NCBI RefSeq assembly: GCF_025231525.1
Contig: NZ_CP103057.1
Coordinates: 558,001 to 622,000 of the forward strand
Direction: 5' to 3'
Length of the DNA: 64,000 nt
Source: Sphingomonas endolithica
Lineage (GTDB): Bacteria > Pseudomonadota > Alphaproteobacteria > Sphingomonadales > Sphingomonadaceae
Shown in pieces: positions 26,197 through 35,018 of this stretch. The first letter of the stretch is position 1, and every line of letters begins with the position of its first letter. The notes under the pieces are model-generated. The model had not been told where the DNA came from. It did not search any database and worked only from the letters and a program-made list of their open reading frames with translations. The position numbers were made by a program, and so were the translations under genes.

Positions 26197-26214
26197 CCCC
26201 CGCGAACGCGGGGG
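26197..26214. repeat. CCCCCGCG/CGCGGGGG hairpin after the DUF2062 gene
   Basis: This perfect eight-base palindrome with an AA centre lies 16 bases after the stop. It sits within TTCCCCCGCGAACGCGGGGGCTT and is possibly a transcript-end hairpin or a REP-type element. Confidence 0.45.
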
Positions 26215-26385
26215 CTTAGGGACACAAACACCAGCGCTCGCGGCCCTGGACGCCCGCAATCGTGGATAACAAAACAAGAGAGTGTGCGCTGCGTTCGCCT
26301 GACACATCTCCTGTGACGAACAAGATTTGACAAGCATATCAGCCGAGTAGAACAGGTCAGCATCGCTGTCCCGGAGTCGTCTTGC

Positions 26386-28443
26386 ATGAAACTTTCGCTC
26401 GCCCTTCTGCTCTCCGCCACGATGCTCGCCGGGTGCGCGACCACCGCCGATCGCCCGGGCACCGACACGGCTGCAACGACACCCGTCGTCGCGGCTCCGG
26501 CGGCAAAGCCCGCTTACGGCACGTTCGGCTTCGACGAAGCCGGCATGGATCGCAGCGTGAAGCCGGGTGACAATTTCTACAATTACGCCAGCGGCACCTG
26601 GACCAAGAACACGCCGATCCCGGCCGACAAGTCGAACTACGGCGCATTCAACATCCTTTCCGACCTGTCGGAGTCGCGCACCCGCGAGATTCTCGATGCC
26701 GCGGCCAAGGATCCGGCGTCCAAGATCGGTACGGCTTATGCGAGCTATCTCGACCGCTCGGCGATCGACGCCAAGGGCATGGCGCCAGTGCAGCCGCTGC
26801 TCACCCGCATCAAGGCGACGACAAAGGCGGATTATTCCACCTTGCTCGGCGAGTTGTCACGCGTCGGCGTGCGCGGCCCCATCGCGGCGGGCGTCGGTCA
26901 GGACGACAAGAACCCGAATGCCTATGTCTTCGGCATCTACCAGGCCGGACTAAATCTGCCCGACCGCGATTATTACCTCAGCACCGACGCCAAGCTTGCC
27001 GAAGCCAAGGCCGCCTATCAGGTGCATGTCGCCCGGCTGCTGACACTCGCCGGCGAGACCAACGCCGCACCGCGCGCCAAGGCGATCGTCGATCTCGAGA
27101 CCGCGATCGCCAAGGTCAGCTGGACCCGCATCGACAGCCGCGATGCGACCAAGACCTACAACAAGATGACGCTTGTCCAGTTGCAGAAGGCGGCGCCCGG
27201 CCTGGATTTCGCGGCGATGCTGAAGGCCAGCGGTGCCGATAACGTGAGCGATGTCGTCGTCGCGCAGCCAAGCGCCGTGACCGCGATCGCCCGGCTCGTC
27301 CGCGCTGCGCCGATCGGCGTGCTGCGCGATCAGCTCGTCTATAACACGCTGCACAATTTCGCCGACGTGCTGCCCAAGCCGCTCGACGATGAAAGCTTCG
27401 CCTTCTACGGCACCACGCTTGGCGGTACGCCGGAGCAGGAGGAACGCTGGAAGCGCAGCGTGCAGTTCACCAGCAGCGCCTTGGATGACGAGGTCAGCAA
27501 GCTCTACGTAGCGAAGTACTTCCCACCTGAGACGAAGGCAGCGGCGGACACGCTGGTCAAGAACATCATCTCGGCGATGAACACGCGTATCGACCAGCTC
27601 GACTGGATGGCACCCGAGACCAAGGTCAAGGCACATGCCAAGCTTGCCGCGTTCGTGCCGAAGATCGGCTATCCCGATCGCTGGAAGGATTATTCCGGCC
27701 TGCAGATCAGCGCCGGCGACGCTTTCGGCAACAACATGCGTGCGAGCGAATGGCAGCACGCTTATAACATCGCCAAGCTCGGCCATCCGGTCGAGCGTTG
27801 GGAATGGGGGATGACCCCGATGGAGGTCAACGCTTATGCCAATTTCGGCATGGTCGAGATCGTCTTTCCCGCAGCCATCCTGCAACCGCCGTTCTTCGAT
27901 CCGGCCGCCGACCCGGCGGTGAACTATGGTGGCATCGGTGCGGTGATCGGGCATGAGCTCAGCCACCATTTTGACGATCAGGGTGCCAAGTACGACGCCA
28001 GCGGCACGCTGTCCGACTGGTGGACCCCGGCCGACGTCAAGAACTTCACCGCGCTGACCGGCAAGGTCGTCGCGCAATATGACGCCTACGAGCCGCTGCC
28101 CGGTATGCACCTGAAGGGCGCGCTGACGCTCGGCGAGAACATGGCCGATCTCGCGGGCCTGACGATCGCGTATGATGCGTACAAGAAGTCGCTGAGTGGC
28201 GCGGAAGCGCCGGTGATCGACGGCTTCACTGGCGATCAGCGCTTCTATCTCGGCTGGGCCCAGGTGTGGCGCCGCAGCTACCGTGAGGCGACGTTGCGAC
28301 AGCGTCTGCTGACCGACCCGCACAGCCCGTCCGAACAGCGCGCCTCGATCGTCCGCAACATGGATCCGTGGTATGGCGCGTTCCAGCCCAAGCCCGGCGA
28401 CAAGCTGTATCTGGCCCCGGCGGAGCGGCTGAAGGTGTGGTGA
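26386..28443 (+). CDS. M13-family zinc metallopeptidase (PepO/neprilysin-like), lipoprotein
   Basis: This 685-residue protein has a lipobox (MKLSLALLLSATMLAGC) that predicts membrane anchoring by a lipid. The zinc site is HELSH at 523-527 with the third ligand in ENMADLAG about 57 residues later. VNAYANF and the C-terminal NMDPWYGAFQ with PAERLKVW are the substrate-binding signatures of M13 endopeptidases. The N-terminal M13 domain occupies about 50-430. CCGGAG lies nine bases before the ATG. It probably cleaves small peptides in the periplasm. Confidence 0.93.
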   Translation: MKLSLALLLSATMLAGCATTADRPGTDTAATTPVVAAPAAKPAYGTFGFDEAGMDRSVKPGDNFYNYASGTWTKNTPIPADKSNYGAFNILSDLSESRTREILDAAAKDPASKIGTAYASYLDRSAIDAKGMAPVQPLLTRIKATTKADYSTLLGELSRVGVRGPIAAGVGQDDKNPNAYVFGIYQAGLNLPDRDYYLSTDAKLAEAKAAYQVHVARLLTLAGETNAAPRAKAIVDLETAIAKVSWTRIDSRDATKTYNKMTLVQLQKAAPGLDFAAMLKASGADNVSDVVVAQPSAVTAIARLVRAAPIGVLRDQLVYNTLHNFADVLPKPLDDESFAFYGTTLGGTPEQEERWKRSVQFTSSALDDEVSKLYVAKYFPPETKAAADTLVKNIISAMNTRIDQLDWMAPETKVKAHAKLAAFVPKIGYPDRWKDYSGLQISAGDAFGNNMRASEWQHAYNIAKLGHPVERWEWGMTPMEVNAYANFGMVEIVFPAAILQPPFFDPAADPAVNYGGIGAVIGHELSHHFDDQGAKYDASGTLSDWWTPADVKNFTALTGKVVAQYDAYEPLPGMHLKGALTLGENMADLAGLTIAYDAYKKSLSGAEAPVIDGFTGDQRFYLGWAQVWRRSYREATLRQRLLTDPHSPSEQRASIVRNMDPWYGAFQPKPGDKLYLAPAERLKVW

Positions 28444-28447
28444 TCTG

Positions 28448-28472
28448 AGCTCCCTCCCTTTCGGGGGGAGCT
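28448..28472 (+). terminator. Hairpin terminator of the M13 peptidase gene
   Basis: AGCTCCC pairs with GGGAGCT, extended inward by a wobble and two GC pairs, five bases after the stop. A T-poor tail follows, so termination strength is uncertain. Confidence 0.5.
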
Positions 28473-28588
28473 GTTCGTGCTGAGTAGCTAAATACGCACG
28501 GCCGCTACTCAGGACGATCGGATAGGTGGTGGCTCAAACCCATGTCATCGTAATCGCTTGAACGCTCCCGCGTCCCGCTCCAAGACAC

Positions 28589-31003
28589 ATGCCGATGGCC
28601 AGCCTCCCAGCACCCCCGACCACACCTGACCAGACGCGCAGCGCTGCTCTGATCGCCATCGGCTGCGGTGTCGCCGCAGCGCTCGTGATCCTCGGCCTTG
28701 TCGGCAATATCGTCGTTGCCGCTGCCTTCCTTGCCACAGCACTCGTTATAACGAGTGGGCTGGTCGCCGCCCGGCGCCTGTTCCCGGCCTCGAAGCTTGG
28801 GGAGACCGAACCGGACTGGTCGGTTGCGCGCACGCTGGCCGCGAGCAGCGCAGACGCAGTGGCCATCACCGACCGCGCCGGCCGCATGGTCTGCGCCAAC
28901 GACCGCTACGAAACGTTGTTTGGCGGGTTTCCGACACCTCCGGGCTTGCCGGTAGACAATACCGGCGTGGAGCGGCTGAGCAGCGCCGGCCGCGCAGCCT
29001 GGCGAGACGGCAGCGCCGCGCTCCAACGCCTCGTTGCACGCGGCATGCCGCTCGACGCGATGATCGAACGTGCAGGGGAGGCAGACGACCTGCTGATCTG
29101 GCGTTTCCGTGGCACCGAAGAACTGGATCTGGCGGCCAGGGTCGAATCCTTGATTGCCGGCCAGACGGGTGACCGGCTTGCCGCCGCCGGGATCATGACG
29201 GCCTTGCTAGGCCCCGACGGGCGCATCCGCAGCGCTAACCGCGTGTTCCGCGCCCGGGCGATGGGCCATGAGGAAGGCGCAGTTGCCGGACGTGACTTTG
29301 CGCGTTTCCTGATCACCGACACCGGCGGCAACGTGCATTTCGAACGCGAGGGGTTGGGCGGCGTGCCGCTGCGCGTGCTGCAGATCCCGTTCCTTGAAGG
29401 GGATGACGCGCCAATGCTCATCGTCCTGCTCGATGAGGAAGCGGGGGGCGCCGCGCCCGCGGTGGGCGACAGTTCGACATCCCATATTCGCAACCTCGTC
29501 AGCCTGATGCCATTCGGCATGGCGCTGGTCGGTCGCGATGGCCGCTTCATCCAGATGAACCACGCCTTTGCCCGGGCGGCGCAGGTCGATCCGGCCAGCC
29601 CACCGCTCTATCCCGGCGACCTGTTGGTGCGCGAGGACAAGGGCGTGGTGGCCGACGCGATCCGGCGCTTCGCGGGCGGCGCAACGCACTCGACCGATCT
29701 TGCCGTGCGGTTGAAGGACCATCCCGATGAACCCGTCGCTTTGTCGATCGCTGGCGCCCGGGGCTTGGGCGAAGCGGCCGTTCTGCTAAGCCTCAAGGAC
29801 AATAATGAGGAGACGCGGCTGAAGCGCGAAGTGGCGCAGGCGACCAAGATGCAGGCGGTGGGCCAGTTGGCCGGGGGCGTCGCGCACGATTTCAACAATA
29901 TCCTGACGGCCATCATCGGCCATTGCGATCTAATGTTGATGCGCCACACGCCGGGCGACAGTGATTATGACGACATCCAGCAGATCCGCGCCAATTCGAA
30001 TCGTGCTGCCAGCTTGACGCGGCAGTTGCTCGCTTTTTCTCGCCAGCAGACGCTGCGGCCACAGGTGCTTCAGCTACCCGACGTCATATCCGAGGTCTCG
30101 AACCTGTTGAAGCGGCTGTTGGGTGAAACGGTGACGCTCACCGTCAAACATGGGCGCAATCTGGGGCCGGTACGCGCCGATCCGGGGCAGCTCGAACAGG
30201 TTGTCGTCAATCTCGCGGTAAATGCGCGCGATGCGATGGTGACTCGCAACGCTCGCGGCGGCGGCACGCTGTCGATCCAGACGATGGCCGTCTCTGCAGC
30301 AGAGGTCCGTCACATGGGCTCGGACATCCTGCCCATTGCCGACTATATCGCGCTGGCGATCGGAGACACGGGGACGGGCATCCCGGCCGACGTGTTGCCC
30401 AAGATCTTCGAGCCCTTCTTTACCACCAAGGAAGTCGGGAAGGGGACCGGGCTCGGCCTTTCGACGGTCTACGGTATCGTCAAGCAATCGGGCGGCTATA
30501 TCTTCGCCGAGAACAACAAGACCGGCCCGGGCACGACCTTCACCATCTATCTGCCGGTCCACACCGCGACGAGCGCGCCGGAGCCGGTGCGCCCGCGCCT
30601 GGCAGCGACAGAGAAACCCGTCGACTTGTGGGGAACGGGGACGATCCTGCTGGTCGAGGACGAGGACATGGTCCGTACCATCGCGGACCGGGCGCTCAGC
30701 CGCCAAGGCTATACCGTGCTGACTGCAGAGCATGGTGAGGCGGCGCTGGAGGTGGTGGCGAACAGCGGCCGGCCCGATCTGCTCATCTCCGACGTGATGA
30801 TGCCGATCATGGACGGTCCCACGATGGTCCGTCTGGTACGGCAGCGTTACCCCGATCTGCCGGTGCTGTTCATGTCCGGCTACGCCGAAGAGACGCTGCG
30901 CAAGTCGATCGACATCGACAATGTCCAGTTCCTGGCGAAACCCTTTTCGGTGCAGCAATTGGCCGAAGCGGCAAGGGCATTGTTGGCAGCGCAGCCATCC
31001 TGA
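28589..31003 (+). CDS. cckA: Hybrid sensor histidine kinase CckA
   Basis: This 804-residue protein has two N-terminal membrane helices (about 19-38 and 41-62), two or three PAS-like sensing regions (about 80-180, 195-290, 310-400) and a HisKA domain. The phosphorylated His433 is in GGVAHDFNNIL. The HATPase domain has NLAVNARDAM, GDTGTGIP and GKGTGLGLSTVYGIVKQSGG. The C-terminal receiver has Asp735 in LISDVMMPIMDG. This is the CckA layout of alphaproteobacteria, where it feeds ChpT and CtrA; neither partner is in this window. It is followed by a lone receiver protein and recA. Confidence 0.92.
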   Translation: MPMASLPAPPTTPDQTRSAALIAIGCGVAAALVILGLVGNIVVAAAFLATALVITSGLVAARRLFPASKLGETEPDWSVARTLAASSADAVAITDRAGRMVCANDRYETLFGGFPTPPGLPVDNTGVERLSSAGRAAWRDGSAALQRLVARGMPLDAMIERAGEADDLLIWRFRGTEELDLAARVESLIAGQTGDRLAAAGIMTALLGPDGRIRSANRVFRARAMGHEEGAVAGRDFARFLITDTGGNVHFEREGLGGVPLRVLQIPFLEGDDAPMLIVLLDEEAGGAAPAVGDSSTSHIRNLVSLMPFGMALVGRDGRFIQMNHAFARAAQVDPASPPLYPGDLLVREDKGVVADAIRRFAGGATHSTDLAVRLKDHPDEPVALSIAGARGLGEAAVLLSLKDNNEETRLKREVAQATKMQAVGQLAGGVAHDFNNILTAIIGHCDLMLMRHTPGDSDYDDIQQIRANSNRAASLTRQLLAFSRQQTLRPQVLQLPDVISEVSNLLKRLLGETVTLTVKHGRNLGPVRADPGQLEQVVVNLAVNARDAMVTRNARGGGTLSIQTMAVSAAEVRHMGSDILPIADYIALAIGDTGTGIPADVLPKIFEPFFTTKEVGKGTGLGLSTVYGIVKQSGGYIFAENNKTGPGTTFTIYLPVHTATSAPEPVRPRLAATEKPVDLWGTGTILLVEDEDMVRTIADRALSRQGYTVLTAEHGEAALEVVANSGRPDLLISDVMMPIMDGPTMVRLVRQRYPDLPVLFMSGYAEETLRKSIDIDNVQFLAKPFSVQQLAEAARALLAAQPS

Positions 31004-31104
31004 CCTTCCACCATGGCGTTCCCCGCGCGCGGCAAACGTGTCGTTTTGTATATCGCAGGCGAAATGACTTGGCGATGCCGCAAGCCTTTGTCTAAAGCCG
31101 GTTT

Positions 31105-31458
31105 ATGACCGTGGTTCAGCGTATCCTTATCGTCGAAGACGAACCCCTCATCGCGATGATGCTCGAGGACTTTCTCGACGTACTCGGCAAGCAGCTGGCC
31201 GGGCAGGCCGACACGGTGGCCGATGCGCTGTCACTGATCGACAGGGGTGGCATCGATGCTGCGATCCTCGACGTGAACCTGCGCGGCGGCGAACAGAGCT
31301 GGCCGATCGCCGATGCGCTGACAGCCAGGAACGTACCTTTCGTGTTTGCGACCGGCGGCTCGCAAGAGGGGCTGATCGAAGCGCACCGCATGCGTCCGAC
31401 ATTGGCCAAGCCCTTCACCATGGATGGCGTTGCCAAGGCACTCGACAGCCTGGGCTGA
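31105..31458 (+). CDS. Single-domain response regulator
   Basis: This 117-residue receiver has no output domain. The acidic pocket is VEDEPL (about 10-15) and the phosphoacceptor is Asp56 in AAILDVNLRGG. Thr/Ala in FATGG and Lys in LAKPF complete the site. It lies 101 bases after cckA on the same strand, so it may take phosphate from CckA or from another kinase, in the manner of CpdR or DivK. That connection is inferred. Confidence 0.85.
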   Translation: MTVVQRILIVEDEPLIAMMLEDFLDVLGKQLAGQADTVADALSLIDRGGIDAAILDVNLRGGEQSWPIADALTARNVPFVFATGGSQEGLIEAHRMRPTLAKPFTMDGVAKALDSLG

Positions 31459-31499
31459 CAATACGGTAATCGCTACGGAGAGCGGTTGAACTAAGTATC

Positions 31500-31514
31500 G
31501 TTCCAGTCTTGTTC
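31500..31514. promoter_or_regulatory. LexA (SOS) box upstream of recA
   Basis: GTTC-CAGTCTT-GTTC is a perfect copy of the alphaproteobacterial LexA site GTTC-N7-GTTC, 75 bases before the recA start. It overlaps the end of a further palindrome, TTGTTCTATAAGAACAA (31509-31525), which contains a likely -10 element TATAAG. Binding there would block recA transcription until DNA damage. Confidence 0.85.
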
Positions 31515-31589
31515 TATAAGAACAAATGCGATACAAGCTCCAACACGCATTGAACGCATCTGGCGTTCGGTATAGCGATGGAGGCTCCA

Positions 31590-32699
31590 GTGGCGGCATC
31601 TCTCAAGGTTATCGACGGCAAAATGGCAGCAGCAACAGACAAAGCGGGCGAGAAGGCCGCTGGCGAACGCGCCAAGGCACTCGAGGCGGCACTCGCGCAG
31701 ATCGATCGTGCGTTCGGCAAGGGCTCGGCGATGAAGCTGGGCGCAAAGGAGACGATGCAGGTCGAGGTGATCTCGACCGGGTCGCTAGGGCTGGACATCG
31801 CGCTCGGCGTCGGCGGCCTGCCGCGCGGTCGCGTGATTGAAATTTATGGCCCGGAATCATCGGGTAAGACCACGCTGGCGCTGCATGTCATTGCCGAAGC
31901 TCAAAAGGGCGGTGGTACTGCGGCCTTCGTCGATGCCGAGCACGCGCTCGATCCGGTCTATGCCAAGAAGCTGGGCGTCAACATCGACGAGTTGATCGTG
32001 TCGCAACCCGACACCGGCGAGCAGGCGCTGGAGATCGTCGATACGCTGGTGCGCTCCAATGCGATCGATGTGCTGGTGGTCGATTCGGTCGCAGCGCTGG
32101 TGCCGCGGGCGGAAATCGAGGGTGAGATGGGCGACAGCCATGTTGGCCTGCAGGCGCGCTTGATGTCGCAATCGTTGCGCAAGCTCACCGGCTCGATCAG
32201 CCGTTCGCGCTGCATGGTGATCTTCATCAACCAGCTGCGCATGAAGATCGGCGTGATGTACGGCAATCCCGAGACCACCACCGGCGGCAACGCGCTGAAA
32301 TTCTATGCTTCGGTCCGGCTGGACATTCGTCGCACCGGGCAGATCAAGGATCGCGACGAGATCATCGGCAACGCCACGCGCGTGAAGGTGGTCAAGAACA
32401 AGGTCGCGCCGCCGTTCAAGCAGGTCGAGTTCGACATCATGTACGGACAGGGCGTATCCAAGATCGGTGAGATCCTCGATCTCGGCGTCAAGGCGGGGCT
32501 AGTCGAGAAGTCGGGCGCCTGGTTCAGCTATGACAGCGTGCGCATCGGTCAGGGCCGTGAGAATTCGAAGACCTACCTCAAGGAGCATCCGGAAATGTGC
32601 GACCGCCTCGAACAGGCGATCCGCACGCGCACCGACAAGGTGGCTGAGGAGATGATGGTCGGCTCCGAACCGGACGAGGATGGCGACGACGAGATGTAA
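31590..32699 (+). CDS. recA: DNA recombinase RecA
   Basis: This 369-residue recombinase and SOS co-protease has Walker A GPESSGKT at 87-94, Walker B with [21 protein letters not shown] in the loop L2 region, and [16 protein letters not shown]. The acidic C-terminal tail ([10 protein letters not shown]) is normal. The start is put at the GTG at 31590, five bases after GGAGG (31580-31584), giving [11 protein letters not shown]. An ATG at 31578 is in frame but overlaps that ribosome site. Expression is probably under LexA control through the box upstream. Confidence 0.97.
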   Translation: MAASLKVIDGKMAAATDKAGEKAAGERAKALEAALAQIDRAFGKGSAMKLGAKETMQVEVISTGSLGLDIALGVGGLPRGRVIEIYGPESSGKTTLALHVIAEAQKGGGTAAFVDAEHALDPVYAKKLGVNIDELIVSQPDTGEQALEIVDTLVRSNAIDVLVVDSVAALVPRAEIEGEMGDSHVGLQARLMSQSLRKLTGSISRSRCMVIFINQLRMKIGVMYGNPETTTGGNALKFYASVRLDIRRTGQIKDRDEIIGNATRVKVVKNKVAPPFKQVEFDIMYGQGVSKIGEILDLGVKAGLVEKSGAWFSYDSVRIGQGRENSKTYLKEHPEMCDRLEQAIRTRTDKVAEEMMVGSEPDEDGDDEM

Positions 32700-32730
32700 T
32701 ACCAGCGGCGTGAATGTGTCGCATGATTGG

Positions 32731-32757
32731 AAAGGCTCGCCCATGTGGCGGGCCTTT
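32731..32757 (+). terminator. recA terminator hairpin
   Basis: AAAGGCTCGCC pairs with GGCGGGCCTTT (one U-G wobble, 11 pairs) around a CATGT loop, 31 bases after the recA stop. The sequence after it is CGCGTTTGT, a weak T-rich tail. Confidence 0.8.
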
Positions 32758-32854
32758 CGCGTTTGTAAGGGCGGCGAAGACGAAACGTCGCGGAATCGCC
32801 GACGATGACCTTCGTCTCCTTCACTGCTAGCAAGAGCAAAACGGGAGAGCGCAC

Positions 32855-33481
32855 ATGACCATCATCGTCCATCATCTGGAAAATTCGCGGTCGCAGCGCA
32901 TCCTGTGGATGCTCGAGGAACTCAGTCTTCGCTACGAGATCAAGCGCTACGAGCGGAACAAGCAGACCATGCTCGCCCCGCCCGAACTGAAGAAGGTCCA
33001 TCCGCTCGGCAAATCGCCGATGATCGTCGATGACGGCAAGGTGATCGTCGAAACTGGTGCGATCGTCGAATATCTTGTCGAAAAAGCTGATGGGAAACTG
33101 GGTGCGCCTGCCCATCGCGAGTCGGTGCTGCGCTATCGCCAGTTCCTGCATTACGCCGAAGGCTCGATGATGCCGCCGCTGTTGCTGCTGCTGGTCGTCG
33201 GCCGCATTCCGCTGTTCGGCAAACGTGCGTTGAAGCGCATCCAGCCGATGGTGAACGTGCACCTCGATTTTGTCGAATCGGAACTCGCCAGCCGCCCGTG
33301 GTTCGCCGGCGACCAGATGACCGCCGCCGACATCATGATGAGCTTTCCGCTCGAGGCGGCAACATCGCGAGCCGGCCTCGACTCGTCCCGTCCGGCAACG
33401 ACAGCGTGGCTGGCCAAAATCCACGCACGGGCTGCCTACCAGACGGCACTGCAAAAGGGCGGACCTTACGCTTACGCGTGA
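32855..33481 (+). CDS. Glutathione S-transferase family protein
   Basis: This 208-residue protein has an N-terminal thioredoxin-like domain (MTIIVHHLENSRSQRILWMLEEL) with a Ser after Asn in the catalytic position. KSPMIVDDGKVIVETGAIVEYL, the glutathione-gamma-glutamyl contact region, follows. The all-helical C-terminal domain contains the N-capping motif TAADIMMSFPLEA. GGGAGAG lies upstream of the ATG. The substrate is unknown; it may conjugate or reduce small electrophiles. Confidence 0.9.
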   Translation: MTIIVHHLENSRSQRILWMLEELSLRYEIKRYERNKQTMLAPPELKKVHPLGKSPMIVDDGKVIVETGAIVEYLVEKADGKLGAPAHRESVLRYRQFLHYAEGSMMPPLLLLLVVGRIPLFGKRALKRIQPMVNVHLDFVESELASRPWFAGDQMTAADIMMSFPLEAATSRAGLDSSRPATTAWLAKIHARAAYQTALQKGGPYAYA

Positions 33482-33574
33482 CCTTGTCTTTCTGTTCCCC
33501 GGTAAGCCCGAGGCCCAGCCGCGAGACGAAAATCGCAGGTGCTACGCTAACGAACTTAGACTTTACCAACTGGG

Positions 33575-33592
33575 CCCCGGCCTTCGCCGGGG
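33575..33592. repeat. CCCCGGC-CTTC-GCCGGGG hairpin between convergent genes
   Basis: This seven-pair GC stem with a CTTC loop lies between the GST gene and the convergent symporter gene. It could end transcripts from either side or be a REP-type element. Confidence 0.5.
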
Positions 33593-33622
33593 AGCGAAAG
33601 CGGGAACGCCAGCATAGCAGCG

Positions 33623-34942
33623 TCAGCCGCCAAACCGATCCTCATCCACCGCGGGGCCATGTCCTGCGGGCACCGGCAAAGGATCGATCTCGGCAGGCTC
33701 CAGCACGTCGAGCTTGCCCTCCCACTTGGCGATCACTGCGCTTGCCACCGCGTTACCGACGACATTGGTCGCGCTGCGCCCCATGTCGAGGAAGTGGTCC
33801 ACCGCCAGGATGAGCAGCAATCCCGCCTCTGGGATGTTGAAGAACGCCAGCGTCGCGGCAATCACCACCAGGCTGGCGCGCGGCACGCCGGCGACGCCCT
33901 TCGACGTTACCATCAGTACCAACAGCATGGTGATCTGCTGTCCGAGTGAGAGGTCGATGCCGTAGGCTTGGGCGATAAACATAACCGCGAACGTCATGTA
34001 GATCATCGAGCCGTCGAGGTTGAACGAATAGCCGAGCGGCAGGACGAAGCTGGCGATGCGCGGCGGCACGCCGAACCGGTCGAGCGCCTCCAGCGTGCGC
34101 GGATAGGCGGCCTCGGATGAAGCGGTCGAAAAGGCCAGCAGCAACGGCTCGCGGATATAACGCACCAGCAAGCCGGTGCGCGGACCGACGATCAGAAAGC
34201 AGGCGCCAATCAGCACGCACCATAACAGCGCCATGCCGAGATAGAAGGTGCCCATGAAATAAGCGAGGCTGCCGATGATCGACGGCCCGCGTTCGGCCAG
34301 TGTCCCCGCCACCGCGGCGAACACCGCGAACGGGGCGAAGCGCATGACGTAATTGGTTACTTGCAGCATCACCTGCGCCAAGCCGTCGATCCCGCGCACC
34401 AACGGCGCGGCCTTTTCGCCGACCGCCGTGATCCCGACGCCGACGAACAGCGAGAAGACGACGATCTGCAGGATCTCGTTCTTGGCCATTGCATCGACCA
34501 TCGACGACGGCACGATGTGCGAGATGAAGTCCTTCAGGTTGAACGCCGCCTTGTCGACGCCGCTTGCCGCATCGACCGGCGGGATCGGGATCGCCAGACC
34601 AACGCCAGGCTGGAAGAAATTGACCAGGATCAGCCCCAAGGTCAGCGACACGAGGCTGCAGCAGATGAACCAGGCGACGGAGCGGAAACCGATCCGCCCG
34701 AGCGCCTGCGTGTCGCCCATATGCGCGATGCCGACGACCAAGGTGGAGAAGACCAGAGGCGCGATGATCATCTTGATCAGCCGCAGGAACACGGCGGTGA
34801 TGATCGAGAAATAACCGGCGATCTCTGTTGCCTGCTGCGTCCCGGCGCCGCCATTATCGTCGAAATACGCGTTCACGCCGAGGCCGACCACGCCGCCCAG
34901 CACGAGCCCGATCAGGATATAATAAGTGAGGCGCTTGCCCAT
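33623..34942 (-). CDS. Dicarboxylate/amino acid:cation symporter (DAACS, DctA/GltP-like)
   Basis: This 439-residue membrane transporter is full length for the family. Eight transmembrane helices and two hairpin loops are implied by the hydrophobic pattern. STASSEAAYPRTL is the serine-rich HP1 motif. FNLDGSMIYMTFAVMFIAQA is the TM7 NMDG-like motif (here NLDG), and MGRSATNVVGNAVAS the TM8 substrate-binding helix. It should import C4-dicarboxylates or glutamate/aspartate with cations. The start is the ATG at 34942, divergent from the M24 peptidase gene. Confidence 0.9.
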   Translation of the reverse strand: MGKRLTYYILIGLVLGGVVGLGVNAYFDDNGGAGTQQATEIAGYFSIITAVFLRLIKMIIAPLVFSTLVVGIAHMGDTQALGRIGFRSVAWFICCSLVSLTLGLILVNFFQPGVGLAIPIPPVDAASGVDKAAFNLKDFISHIVPSSMVDAMAKNEILQIVVFSLFVGVGITAVGEKAAPLVRGIDGLAQVMLQVTNYVMRFAPFAVFAAVAGTLAERGPSIIGSLAYFMGTFYLGMALLWCVLIGACFLIVGPRTGLLVRYIREPLLLAFSTASSEAAYPRTLEALDRFGVPPRIASFVLPLGYSFNLDGSMIYMTFAVMFIAQAYGIDLSLGQQITMLLVLMVTSKGVAGVPRASLVVIAATLAFFNIPEAGLLLILAVDHFLDMGRSATNVVGNAVASAVIAKWEGKLDVLEPAEIDPLPVPAGHGPAVDEDRFGG

Positions 34943-35018
34943 GGATGCTCCGGCATTGTCAGTGGCGAATAGGGAAGGGGATTGCGGCCGCGCGGTCAAG
35001 CACCGTATCGCTGCCGCC

